Assembly: GCF_000473045.1 (NCBI RefSeq)
Contig: NZ_KI421491.1
Coordinates: forward strand, 1-36,191
Direction: 5' to 3'
DNA length: 36,191 bases
DNA from: Bradyrhizobium sp. WSM3983
GTDB lineage: Bacteria > Pseudomonadota > Alphaproteobacteria > Rhizobiales > Xanthobacteraceae
Below are positions 15,516 to 23,615 of the stretch, in pieces. The translations under genes were made by a program, and so were the position numbers. Positions within the stretch are counted from its first letter, which is position 1. Each line of letters starts with the position of its first letter. Below the pieces are notes generated by a model. That model made no database searches, was not told the origin of the DNA, and saw nothing but the letters and a program-made list of their open reading frames with translations.

Positions 15516-15935
15516 TCAGATCTCGGCATATATCTCCAGAAGATTGCCGTCGGGATCCCGGAAGAACAACGTGCGATGCCCAAACGGCTGGTTCGTCGGT
15601 GGCGACAACAGCGCCACGCCCTGACGCGCGAGTTCGTCGGCGCAGGCATCGACCTCGGTTGCCGAGACCTTGAAGGCCAGTTGCAGTGAGGCGCTGCCCG
15701 CCGGCGTCGGCGCATCGGTCGCGGTCCGGCTCGGTCGCGCCAGCGCCAGCGTGTTGCTGCCGAGGCCGTACTCGATCCAGTTCGGCGACAGCTCGCGCAG
15801 CAGGGGTAAGGCGAGCACGTCCTCGTAGAAGCGCCGCATCGCGGCCATGTCGCGCACGAAGATGACGGTGTAGTCGATCGCACGGATGGCGCTGAAGGGC
15901 GAGCGGGGCGCAGATTGGTTCGATGGCTGCGTCAT
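15516..15935 (-). CDS. VOC-superfamily (glyoxalase/bleomycin-resistance-like) protein
   Basis: A 139-residue protein of the vicinal oxygen chelate fold. It has the two beta-alpha-beta-beta-beta halves: AIDYTVIFVRDMAAMRRFYEDVLALPLL (N-terminal) and LQLAFKVSATEVDACADELARQGVALLSPPTNQPFGHRTLFFRDPDGNLLEIYAEI (C-terminal, with the typical DPDGN-LE-Y motif and a terminal metal-ligand glutamate). Substrate unknown; members include glyoxalases, dioxygenases and drug-binding proteins. ATG 15935 is preferred over 15968 because GAGGGAA sits upstream of it. The gene is 36 bp from the stop of the upstream serine hydrolase gene on the same strand and may be co-transcribed. Confidence 0.88.
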   Translation of the reverse strand: MTQPSNQSAPRSPFSAIRAIDYTVIFVRDMAAMRRFYEDVLALPLLRELSPNWIEYGLGSNTLALARPSRTATDAPTPAGSASLQLAFKVSATEVDACADELARQGVALLSPPTNQPFGHRTLFFRDPDGNLLEIYAEI

Positions 15936-15971
15936 CGACGTTTCCCTCACCTCAACTGGCAGGCGCATCCG

Positions 15972-17723
15972 TCACTCCGCGCCGTTCTGCTCCATGCGAT
16001 CGGCGATGAATGTGCCGTTGGGCTGGTGGAAGACGATCTGGCCGATCTCATCGCCCTCTCCCCGAAACTCGACCGCAAACCCTTCCAGCTCGACGATGCG
16101 AAACCGGCGGCCCTGCTGTGGCTCGAGGCGATAGGCCGGCTGGAAGTCCGGCTTCAGAATGAGCCTGCCTTCGCTGTCCAGGGTCACGCGATGGGTGATG
16201 GCGCCGCTCCTGAACTGCCCGACGCAGCGCGCGCGGAATACGGGATCGACGCAATCGCCGGCGGCGCGACGCTCAAACACGATATCCTTCACTGTCGGCT
16301 CCAGCGGCACCGACAAGTGCACAATGTTGCCCTCGCGATCGGTCTGGAAGGTGATTGGGATGTTATCCGGATGGAGCTGGTCGATGATCTCCGGCGTGAC
16401 GAACGTCTCGAAATGCCAGTGCGACAGCGGCGCGCCCATGCCGCGCCATGACCAGTGCAGCGCGCCCTCCCGCTCGCGGATCGAGATGACGCCATAGGCA
16501 GGATGGGCATAGTCGGCCGCATAGGCCGACAACACATGCGCCGGCCTGGTGTCCTTGTGACGCGCCTTCTCGCGCGCCTCCTTGTCGGCCGGGATATGGG
16601 CTATGACGTCGTCGCGCATCTTGCGGAAGCGAGAGAGCCAGTCGACCGGCTCCCGGCCGCGCAGCCGGTCGATAATGTACCACGTCAGAATTGTCGGTAT
16701 CTCACTCGAGCTGCGATTGGTCAGGACGGCGACGCCGATGCCGGCCTCCGGCACCAGCGTCATGAGCGAGCCCCAGCCGGTCCAGCCACCGCCGTGCCAC
16801 ATCAGGCGCTCGCCGCGGTAGGTGTTCGATTGAAAACCCAGCGCATAGTGTCCGTGGCCGAATTCGGGAAACTCCGACTTGCCGACGTGCGCCAGCGGCG
16901 TGTGCAGTTGCTCCACCAGCGCCGCCGGCAGCAGGCGCTCACCCTCGAATTCGCCCTTGCCGAGATGCAGGCGCATCCAGTTGGCGAGATCGGCGACCGA
17001 CGTGTTGATGGCGCCTGCGGCCGTGGTGCGGATCGGCAGCCGCAGTGCCGGCAATCGCGTGTCGACGTCCATCATGTAGGGACGCGCGGGCTCCGGCCCG
17101 GCTTCGTGCTCGTCGAGCGAGAAGTTGACCGTCATACCGAGCCGGTTTGTCAGGCGCTCGCGGACGAAGGTTTCAAAGCTCTGGCCGCTTACGCGCTCGA
17201 TCAGGAGACCGGCGGCGTTGTAGCAGAGATTGCTGTATTGCCAGGTGGTGCGGATGTCGCGGCTGAGTTCGAGGTGCCGCATCAGCGGCAGCATCTCGGC
17301 CGGCGCAAGATCGCCGGGCAGATGGATCCAATCGTGCCGCGGCAACCCCGACTGATGACTGAGCAGGTCGCGAATGGTGACGCGTTCGGTCGCGACCGCG
17401 TCCGACAGGCGAAACTCCGGCAGATAGTCGCGGACCGGTTTGGTCCAGTCGAGCAACCCTTCGTTATGCAGCAATGCGACCGCGGTCGCGGTGAACGACT
17501 TCGTGATCGAGCAGATCACGAATTGCGTGCGCGGCGTGACCGGGAGATCGGCCTCGATGTCGCGCTGGCCATAGGCACGCGTGAGCGCGACCTTGCCGTC
17601 CTGCACGACGGCGAGAGCGGCGCCCGGCACCTTCCAGACGGCCATGGCATCCGCGGCGAGCCGGTCGATGTCCGGGACAAGAGATGCGAGCGGGGTATCA
17701 GGAATCTCGGATGAACTGTTCAT
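15972..17723 (-). CDS. Serine hydrolase, beta-lactamase class C / D-aminopeptidase-like
   Basis: The 583-residue product belongs to the beta-lactamase-related (PF00144) serine hydrolases, which include peptidases, esterases and class C beta-lactamases. The nucleophile motif is Ser72-Ile-Thr-Lys75 (CSITKSF), the second motif is Tyr163-Ser-Asn165, and the KTG-equivalent triad is in LMWHGGGWTGWG. A C-terminal region beyond about 360 resembles the DUF3471-type accessory domain. No signal peptide is visible, so location is unclear. The frame opens at 17750 (GTG), but ATG 17723 gives MNSSSEIPDTP; GGAGGG lies rather far upstream of it. A truncated DUF5680-like fragment lies immediately upstream. Confidence 0.88.
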   Translation of the reverse strand: MNSSSEIPDTPLASLVPDIDRLAADAMAVWKVPGAALAVVQDGKVALTRAYGQRDIEADLPVTPRTQFVICSITKSFTATAVALLHNEGLLDWTKPVRDYLPEFRLSDAVATERVTIRDLLSHQSGLPRHDWIHLPGDLAPAEMLPLMRHLELSRDIRTTWQYSNLCYNAAGLLIERVSGQSFETFVRERLTNRLGMTVNFSLDEHEAGPEPARPYMMDVDTRLPALRLPIRTTAAGAINTSVADLANWMRLHLGKGEFEGERLLPAALVEQLHTPLAHVGKSEFPEFGHGHYALGFQSNTYRGERLMWHGGGWTGWGSLMTLVPEAGIGVAVLTNRSSSEIPTILTWYIIDRLRGREPVDWLSRFRKMRDDVIAHIPADKEAREKARHKDTRPAHVLSAYAADYAHPAYGVISIREREGALHWSWRGMGAPLSHWHFETFVTPEIIDQLHPDNIPITFQTDREGNIVHLSVPLEPTVKDIVFERRAAGDCVDPVFRARCVGQFRSGAITHRVTLDSEGRLILKPDFQPAYRLEPQQGRRFRIVELEGFAVEFRGEGDEIGQIVFHQPNGTFIADRMEQNGAE

Positions 17724-17802
17724 GACAAATGCGCGGCCCTCCAAGTGCACACGCTAGCAACATCAACGTGAAATGGAAAGCTGCAGCGAGGATTTTCGCG
17801 GG

Positions 17803-17919
17803 CTGTTTTGAGCCGGCGAGCAGCGGCGTGGCCACGGTCGCGTCGTCATCGAGACCCGCATAGGTGCGCCGCTTGGCTTCGACCAAAAATGCCGCGAGAT
17901 CGTGGAGGATGGACGGCAT
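17803..17919 (-). pseudogene. N-terminal fragment of a DUF5680-like gene
   Basis: From ATG 17919 the first 39 residues read MPSILHDLAAFLVEAKRRTYAGLDDDATVATPLLAGSKQ. I recognise this as the start of DUF5680-type proteins, in which SKQ is normally followed by LEY--G---YRD-Y-G--FF-GQE. Here the frame instead runs into unrelated sequence (PAKILAAAFHFTL) and on into the start of the serine hydrolase gene. About two thirds of the family length is missing, so it appears to be a remnant left by a deletion. Its ATG lies three bases after the alcohol dehydrogenase stop, suggesting it was once the second gene of that operon. Confidence 0.6.
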
Positions 17920-17922
17920 CGC

Positions 17923-19074
17923 CTAGCCCACCAGCTCCGGCCACGGCACGATGGTCGACTTCACCGTCTTCATCGCCATGGCATCCTTCACCGCCTGCGC
18001 GACGCCTTCTTCCGTGAACGGATAGATCGTCTGCATCTTCAGCCAGGGATATCTGTCGCGGGTGCGGTAGAGCATGTCGACGCCGAGCGGGAGATCATTA
18101 CCCGTGAAGCCCCAGGATCCCAGCACGTTGAGGTCTTTTGTGCAGATACGGTGCCAGGAGGTCTCGATCGAGCCGGCGTCGGTGAACTGGCCCATCTCCA
18201 CATAGGTGCCGCCGTCGCGCAGCATCTCGATGCCTTCGGGGCCCGCGGTCGGATGGCCCGAGCAATCCATCACCAGATCGGCGCCAAAGTGGCCCACGAT
18301 CTCGCGGACGTGCGCGATGCGCTCCTGCGGCGATGTGATCTCCTCGATGTTCACGGTCGCTTCCGCGCCGAACTCGCGCGCGAGCTTGAGCCGCGGCTGT
18401 TCCGGCGCACCGACGCAGATCACACGCCCTGCCCCCATCTCTTTTGCCGCCGCGACCGCCAGAATACCGATCGGGCCCGAGCCCTGGATCACCACGGTGT
18501 CGGCCCAGGTGAAGCCGCCGGCGCGGGTCGCACGGTTGAAGGCGCGGATGCAGGAGGTCAGCGGCTCCGACAGCGCGCCGAGGCGCAGCGACATGTCGTC
18601 GGGCAGCTTGTAGATCTTGGTGCCCGGCAGCATGTCGAGATCGACATAGACATATTCGGCCCAGCCGCCCCATAGGTGCGGCGCCTTGTCGAAGCCGAGA
18701 TAGCGGCCGTAATAGACCGGCGTCAGGCACTTGTTGGCGGTCTGCGGATAATGGATGCAGTAATAGCAGTGCCCGCACGGCATCAGCGGCGGGATCATCA
18801 CCTTCGATCCGACCTTCAGCGGCTTGCTCATGAAGTCTTCGGTGAACTCGTCGCCGCATTCGACGATGATTCCGCCAAGCTCGTGCCCGAGTGTGAACGG
18901 CCAGGGCAGCGGTTTCGGCCAATGTCCCTTCAGGATATGCAAATCGGTGCCGCAGACGCCGCACGCACCGATCTTGATCAGAGCCCCCTTGCGGCCGACC
19001 TTCGGCCACGGCACGGTTTTGATCACGGGCTCGCTGCCCGGTCCTGCGTGGGTACAGACGCGGATCTGTTCCAT
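17923..19074 (-). CDS. Zinc-dependent alcohol dehydrogenase (MDR family)
   Basis: A 383-residue medium-chain dehydrogenase/reductase that should oxidise an alcohol or reduce an aldehyde with NAD(P). Catalytic zinc ligands are Cys41 (GVCGTD) and His64-Glu65 (LGHELGG). Structural-zinc cysteines fall at about 100, 103, 106 and 116, with a slightly longer final spacing than usual. The Rossmann motif GSGPIGILAVAAAKEMGA follows, then a cofactor loop around CVGAPEQPR. GAGGAA lies 8 bases before ATG 19074. An in-frame extension to 19449 has no protein character. It is divergent from the MFS transporter gene, so the transporter may move a related compound. Substrate not identifiable. Confidence 0.92.
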   Translation of the reverse strand: MEQIRVCTHAGPGSEPVIKTVPWPKVGRKGALIKIGACGVCGTDLHILKGHWPKPLPWPFTLGHELGGIIVECGDEFTEDFMSKPLKVGSKVMIPPLMPCGHCYYCIHYPQTANKCLTPVYYGRYLGFDKAPHLWGGWAEYVYVDLDMLPGTKIYKLPDDMSLRLGALSEPLTSCIRAFNRATRAGGFTWADTVVIQGSGPIGILAVAAAKEMGAGRVICVGAPEQPRLKLAREFGAEATVNIEEITSPQERIAHVREIVGHFGADLVMDCSGHPTAGPEGIEMLRDGGTYVEMGQFTDAGSIETSWHRICTKDLNVLGSWGFTGNDLPLGVDMLYRTRDRYPWLKMQTIYPFTEEGVAQAVKDAMAMKTVKSTIVPWPELVG

Positions 19075-19189
19075 GGCTGTTTCCTCGCCGCTCGTCTGTA
19101 TTGATTGTTGGGTGCGGGCGTGGCCAAAGCGTATGTGAGATGCGCAGTCGTGCCAAGCGCGAGTCTCGTAACCCGCTTGAGCGCAACAC

Positions 19190-20482
19190 ATGCCGGAAGA
19201 GAAAAACCCGGATGTTGCTGCGCTCATGCCTGAGGACGAAAGCGGTCCGGCGCAGCCGGTTGACTCCGGAGCATTGCCACCGCACGCTCTTCGCAACGGC
19301 TGGGGAGTTGAGGCATTGCGCAATCGCTGGGCTATTCTTGCGATCCTGTTCGTCGTTCGCCTCGCCATCGCGTTCCAGTTCCAGAGCGTGGCCGCGGTCG
19401 CGCCGCTGCTTGAAAACACATTCGGCGTCGGGCTTGCCGATATCGGCATCCTGATCGGGCTTTATTTCACCCCGGGCGTCGTGCTGGCGCTGCCGGGCGG
19501 CGCGATCGGGCGGACCCTTGGCGACAAGCCGACGACGATCGCAGCGCTGCTGCTGATGACGGCGGGCAGCCTGGTGATGGCGACCACCGACATCTGGGGC
19601 CTGCAGCTGGCAGGCCGGCTCGTCTCCGGCGCCGGCGGCGTGCTGCTGACGGTGCAGCTCACCAAGATGGGCACCGACTGGTTTGCCGGTCAGGAGATAG
19701 CAACCGCGATGGCGATCTTCGTCAACTCCTGGCCGGCCGGCGTTGCGATCTCGCTGCTGGTGCTGCCGGCGATCGGCACCGCCCATGGCGCCGGCGCCGT
19801 GTTCGCCGCAACGGGTGCGCTGAGCGCGATCGGCGTTGCGCTGATCATGTTCTATCAGCCGCCGCCGGGCGCAACAGTCGGCAAAGCCGGCTCAGCTCGG
19901 CTCGATCCGCTCGCGCTGCTCGCGGTGATCGTCGCTGGGCTAATCTGGGGCCTCTATAATGTCGGCTTCGCCATGATCTTCTCGTTCGGCCCCTCTTTGC
20001 TCGCCGAGCGCGGCTGGAGCATTGCCGCAGCCGGCTCGGCCATCAGCGTCGTGATGTGGCTCTCTGTCGTTTCGGTGCCGGCCGGCGGCTATCTCGCCGA
20101 TCGCTTCAAGCGGCCCTTTATACTGGCGATCGCGGCCAGCCTTGTAGTAGCCGCCCTGCTGGCCTGGCTGACCCGGTCGGATGCCGTGATCACGATCCTC
20201 GTCCTGATCGGCCTGATCGGCGGCCATCCGGCCGGCCCGATCATGAGCCTGGCCGCCCGCGTGCTCGCCCCGGAGACCAGGGCGATCGGCATGGGCGTGT
20301 TCTACACCCTCTTTTATGCCGCGATGATGCTGGGACCGGCGGTGGCCGGGCGGCTCGCCAAATCGGCAGGCACGGCGGCCGTCGCGCTCGACCTCGGCGC
20401 GCTGACGGTGCTGGCCTGCCCGCCCCTGATGTGGCTTTTCGAGCGCATTGTGTCTGTCCGTAATCGACGCGCCAAATCATAA
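19190..20482 (+). CDS. Major facilitator superfamily transporter
   Basis: A 430-residue inner-membrane protein with about 12 hydrophobic segments after a 45-residue polar N-terminus. The loop 2-3 signature is recognisable as LPGGAIGRTLGDKPTT and its pseudo-repeat as PAGGYLADRFKRPF, both characteristic of MFS carriers. The overall pattern suits the CynX/NimT-like group of small-molecule carriers, but I cannot assign a substrate. It is divergent from the zinc alcohol dehydrogenase, with 115 bp between start codons, which may indicate shared regulation. The start at 19190 has a weak ribosome site; ATG 19226 is possible. Confidence 0.9.
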   Translation: MPEEKNPDVAALMPEDESGPAQPVDSGALPPHALRNGWGVEALRNRWAILAILFVVRLAIAFQFQSVAAVAPLLENTFGVGLADIGILIGLYFTPGVVLALPGGAIGRTLGDKPTTIAALLLMTAGSLVMATTDIWGLQLAGRLVSGAGGVLLTVQLTKMGTDWFAGQEIATAMAIFVNSWPAGVAISLLVLPAIGTAHGAGAVFAATGALSAIGVALIMFYQPPPGATVGKAGSARLDPLALLAVIVAGLIWGLYNVGFAMIFSFGPSLLAERGWSIAAAGSAISVVMWLSVVSVPAGGYLADRFKRPFILAIAASLVVAALLAWLTRSDAVITILVLIGLIGGHPAGPIMSLAARVLAPETRAIGMGVFYTLFYAAMMLGPAVAGRLAKSAGTAAVALDLGALTVLACPPLMWLFERIVSVRNRRAKS

Positions 20483-20551
20483 CGCGGCATTAACCCTGTG
20501 CACCTTAGGGTCGTGCCGGACTCCGCCCGGGCGGGGGGTCGGGTAGTGAAA

Positions 20552-21163
20552 ATGGCGTTGGCGAATAAAAAATTTCTTCCGGCCGCCGAGGAACGTCGGC
20601 GTTTCCAGCGGGTGAAGGTGCACCTGCTCGGCCGTTACATGCTGCCGGATCGCCGTGAATTCCCCTGCCAGGTGATCAACATGTCGCCCGGCGGGCTGGC
20701 ACTGCTGGCGCCGGGCATCGGCAATGTCGGCGACCGCGTGGTCGCCTATCTCGACCATATCGGCCGCGTCGAGGGCAAGATCACCCGGATCATCGACAAC
20801 GGTTTTGCCATGACGGTCGGGGCGACGCCGCGCAAGCGCGACAAGCTCGCCGCCCAGCTGACCTGGCTCGCCAACCGCGACATCCTCAACCTGCCGGAGG
20901 ACCGCCGCCACGACCGTATCGTGCCGCGCAACCCGATCGCTGTGCTGACGCTTGAGGACGGCACCAAGATGACCTGCCGCATCATCGACCTCTCGCTGTC
21001 CGGCGCCGCCATCGCGGCGGAGAACCGTCCGCCGCTGAAATCGACCGTTCTGCTCGGCCGGGTCCAGGGCCGCGTGGTCCGGAACCTCGAAGACGGCTTC
21101 GCGCTGGAGTTCTTGCATTCGCAGCCGATCGAGACACTCGAAGAGAGCGTTACCGCGCGGTAA
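20552..21163 (+). CDS. Tandem PilZ-domain protein (predicted c-di-GMP binder)
   Basis: The 203-residue product carries two PilZ domains. In the first, Arg16-x3-Arg20 (RRFQR) is followed by NMSPGG (43-48). In the second, Arg118-x3-Arg122 (RRHDR) is followed by DLSLSG (146-151). Both keep the RxxxR and D/NxSxxG motifs needed to bind cyclic di-GMP, so each may be functional. There is no effector domain or membrane segment. GTG 20546 and ATG 20552 are adjacent starts behind GGGGGGTCGGG. A strong terminator ends the gene. The next gene is a LapG-like protease, another family tied to c-di-GMP control of adhesion. Confidence 0.9.
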   Translation: MALANKKFLPAAEERRRFQRVKVHLLGRYMLPDRREFPCQVINMSPGGLALLAPGIGNVGDRVVAYLDHIGRVEGKITRIIDNGFAMTVGATPRKRDKLAAQLTWLANRDILNLPEDRRHDRIVPRNPIAVLTLEDGTKMTCRIIDLSLSGAAIAAENRPPLKSTVLLGRVQGRVVRNLEDGFALEFLHSQPIETLEESVTAR

Positions 21164-21200
21164 AGCGAAAGCGCGCTAAAACCCCTGTTTTCTAGGCCTC

Positions 21201-21232
21201 AAAGGCGGCTTCCGCGCGGACGCCGCCTTTTT
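21201..21232 (+). terminator. Rho-independent terminator of the PilZ gene
   Basis: AAAGGCGGC (21201-21209) pairs with GCCGCCTTT (21222-21230), enclosing the further palindrome TCCGCGCGGA, and is followed by TTTTT. It begins 38 bp after the PilZ stop codon and is a textbook intrinsic terminator. Confidence 0.85.
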
Positions 21233-21490
21233 CGCGTCTGGCTGCCGCCCCACGCGGGTTAACGCGCGGCCTGTTCGCGCACTGAAACAGCCCTTCCGCC
21301 AGCGTTTCCGCGTTAATCCCTACAATTTGAATCAATTGCAGTATTCTCAAAATTTACTCGAATTTTCTTCAAGTATAGATCGAATTCGCCGCGTCTTTTA
21401 CTTGTATTCGTCTCGACTTGACTTGGCTGACTTAGCGGCAACTCAAATGCTCCGTGCGAAATGTGGTCCCAACAAGAAACGGGGGCCGCA
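21233..21490 (+). promoter_or_regulatory. AT-rich upstream region of the cysteine protease gene
   Basis: Between about 21310 and 21430 the sequence becomes markedly AT-rich compared with the surrounding GC-rich genes, with runs such as CAATTTGAATCAATTG and AAAATTTACTCG. A CTTGACTTGG element near 21415 could serve as a -35 box. The stretch lies between the PilZ terminator and the protease start and probably contains that gene's promoter. No exact consensus was found. Confidence 0.4.
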
Positions 21491-22117
21491 ATGTTGGACT
21501 TCAGGGGACAGGGGAAGGCACTGGCGCTTGCTGCCATGCTCTTCGGGATCAGCGCGACAGCGCAGGCCGGTGAAAGCCGTCTGCTCTACGCGAGCCTCGG
21601 CGACACCGCGCGTGCGCCGATCGGCTGGGTCGAGTTTTGTGCAGAGAATACCGCTCAGTGTCAGGGCGGGCCGACGCAGCCGCGCGACATCGTGATGTCG
21701 CAGACCGCGTGGCGCGACCTGACCAAGGTCAATCGCTGGGTCAACGAGACGATCAAGCCTTTGACCGACCAGGACCACTGGGGCGTGATCGAGAAGTGGT
21801 CGCTGCCGACCGACGGTTACGGCGACTGTGAAGACTACGTGCTGTTGAAGCGCAAGATGCTGATCGATGCCGGTTGGCCGCGCGAGGCCCTGCTCATCAC
21901 CGTCGTGCGCGACAAGAAGGGCGAAGGACACGCGGTGCTGACGGTGAAGACCGACAAGGGCGAGTTCGTTCTCGACAATCAGAACGAGAGCGTCGTTGCC
22001 TGGACGGAGACCGGCTACCGCTTCGTCAAGCGTCAGTCGCAGGCCGATCCCAACGTCTGGGTCTCGCTCGGCGACACCAAGCCGGCGGTCTCCACCGCCA
22101 GCGCAAGAGACCAGTAG
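21491..22117 (+). CDS. LapG-like periplasmic transglutaminase-fold cysteine protease (BTLCP family)
   Basis: The product belongs to the bacterial transglutaminase-like cysteine proteinases (PF06035), whose best-known member LapG cleaves the surface adhesin LapA when c-di-GMP is low. From ATG 21491 it has 208 residues with a signal peptide ending near AQA (residues 24-26). The catalytic triad is Cys113 (GYGDCEDYV), His147 (GEGHAVL) and Asp162 (VLDNQ). GGGGG precedes this ATG; the frame also opens at 21461. The PilZ gene upstream hints at a c-di-GMP connection, but a terminator separates them and no LapD or LapA is in the window. A strong terminator follows. Confidence 0.9.
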   Translation: MLDFRGQGKALALAAMLFGISATAQAGESRLLYASLGDTARAPIGWVEFCAENTAQCQGGPTQPRDIVMSQTAWRDLTKVNRWVNETIKPLTDQDHWGVIEKWSLPTDGYGDCEDYVLLKRKMLIDAGWPREALLITVVRDKKGEGHAVLTVKTDKGEFVLDNQNESVVAWTETGYRFVKRQSQADPNVWVSLGDTKPAVSTASARDQ

Positions 22118-22184
22118 AGACAAACAAACGAGTTACGCGACCCGGTCACATCCCCACCCCTCCCCGTCCCAGACCGGTTCGCGC

Positions 22185-22224
22185 GCGGCCAGCCATCCCC
22201 CAATGGCTGGCCGCAACTCTTTTT
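22185..22224 (+). terminator. Rho-independent terminator of the cysteine protease gene
   Basis: A perfect 12-bp stem, GCGGCCAGCCAT (22185-22196) and ATGGCTGGCCGC (22203-22214), with a 6-base loop, is followed by AACTCTTTTTT. It lies 67 bp after the protease stop codon. Confidence 0.85.
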
Positions 22225-22274
22225 GGGAGATGACGTGAGGCAGCTTCGCGAGGTGCAACCAACATCCGCCTTCG

Positions 22275-23615
22275 TCAGTGCGGCAGGAGGTTCTTGTAGA
22301 CCTTGCCGCCCTTCATGATCACGACAAAATTCTTCGCGGGATCTTCGACCAGCGTGATGTTGTCGAGCGGATTGCCATCGACCAGCAGGAGATCGGCGAG
22401 CGCACCCTCTTCGACCACGCCGAGCTTGCCGGGATAGGGATTGCGCGGGCCCGACAGGCTCAGCAGTTCCGCGTTGGTCGAGGTCGCCATGGCCAGCGCT
22501 TCGGCCGACGTGTACCAGCGCGTCAGCGCGGCCAGCATCGAACCCTGCTTTTCCGCCAGCGCCTGCGAGAACAGGACGTCGGTGCCGAACGCGGTCTTGA
22601 GGTGATACTTCTTTGCCAGCGCATAAACGCGGTCGGTGCCGGCAACGACCTGCCGCATCTTGTCCTGCTCCGAAGGCCCGAGCGCGGCGGCAGCGGACAT
22701 ATCCAGGAACGGCTGCGTGCTCAGCCAGATCCCCTTCTCCGCCATCAGCCTTGCGCTCGCCTCATCCATGAGGTGACCATGTTCGATGCACCTGACGCCG
22801 GCTGCAATCGAGCGCTGGATCGCAACCGGCGTATAGGCGTGTGTGGCGACGTAGGTGCCCCAATTGTCTGCGGCTTCGACGGCGGCACGCAGCTCGGGCT
22901 CGGTGAAGGTGGAGACGTCGAGCGGACTGAACGGCGAGGCCACGCCGCCGCCCGCGGTGAGCTTGACCTGGGAGGCACCCTGCATCAGCTGTTCGCGCGC
23001 GCGCACGCGCACTTCGTCGGGGCTGTCGGCGACCATGCTGCCGCCGATCCGCTCCATGCGGCTGAGCATGCCGCCGATGGATCGCGGCAGATCAGAGAGC
23101 TGGCGGAAGTCGCCATGACCGCTGGTGATGGTGATGATGGCGCCAGAGGGATAGATGCGCGGACCGGCGACGAGATCTTCGTCGATGGCCTGCTTGAGAC
23201 CGAAGCTCGGCCCACCCATGTCGCGTATGGTGGTGAAACCGCGCATCAGCGTCGCCGTTGCCTCGCTGGCGGCGAGCAGATTGTTGTAGCCGATATCGCC
23301 CGCGAGCGCGGCCATCGGCGTCGGGCGCACCAGCATCGCGTGCCAATGCGCATCGATCAGCCCCGGCATCAGCACGCGGCCACCGCCGTCGATCACCTGG
23401 CCGGTGGCTGCGATATCCGCGGTCGAAATCTTCTCGATCTTTCCATCCCTGACGAGGACATTGGACGCGGCTGAGAGCGTTCCATTCTTTCCATCGAAGA
23501 TTTTGACGTTGCGGAACAGAACGGCAGCATCCTGCTGGGCCGGCGCTGGCGACGCACTGGAGAGAAGCACTGCAAGCAGCACCGCGAGCCCGGCCGGTGT
23601 CCTCAAACCCCACAT
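22275..23615 (-). CDS. Secreted metal-dependent amidohydrolase
   Basis: A 446-residue amidohydrolase-superfamily enzyme of the imidazolonepropionase/Xaa-Pro-dipeptidase-like branch. Metal ligands are His90 and His92 (DAHWHAM), probably carbamylated Lys218 (VKLTAGGG), His259 (ATHAYTP), His279 (EHGH) and Asp346 (FGTDV). From ATG 23615, preceded by GGAGAACAGAC, there is a signal peptide (MWGLRTPAGLAVLLAVLLSSASPAPA) that predicts export to the periplasm. The frame is open to 23807, but that extension would bury the signal peptide. Family members cleave C-N bonds in dipeptides, imides or similar compounds; the substrate is unknown here. Confidence 0.9.
   Translation of the reverse strand: MWGLRTPAGLAVLLAVLLSSASPAPAQQDAAVLFRNVKIFDGKNGTLSAASNVLVRDGKIEKISTADIAATGQVIDGGGRVLMPGLIDAHWHAMLVRPTPMAALAGDIGYNNLLAASEATATLMRGFTTIRDMGGPSFGLKQAIDEDLVAGPRIYPSGAIITITSGHGDFRQLSDLPRSIGGMLSRMERIGGSMVADSPDEVRVRAREQLMQGASQVKLTAGGGVASPFSPLDVSTFTEPELRAAVEAADNWGTYVATHAYTPVAIQRSIAAGVRCIEHGHLMDEASARLMAEKGIWLSTQPFLDMSAAAALGPSEQDKMRQVVAGTDRVYALAKKYHLKTAFGTDVLFSQALAEKQGSMLAALTRWYTSAEALAMATSTNAELLSLSGPRNPYPGKLGVVEEGALADLLLVDGNPLDNITLVEDPAKNFVVIMKGGKVYKNLLPH

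Noticed and set aside
16455..17714. 419-residue open frame on the plus strand
   Set aside because: It is antisense to the serine hydrolase gene, which has clear catalytic motifs; the shadow has none.
19141..19162. TGGCACG on the minus strand upstream of the alcohol dehydrogenase, resembling a sigma-54 -24 element
   Set aside because: Counting from the GG, the -12 positions read CA instead of GC, so the essential spacing fails.
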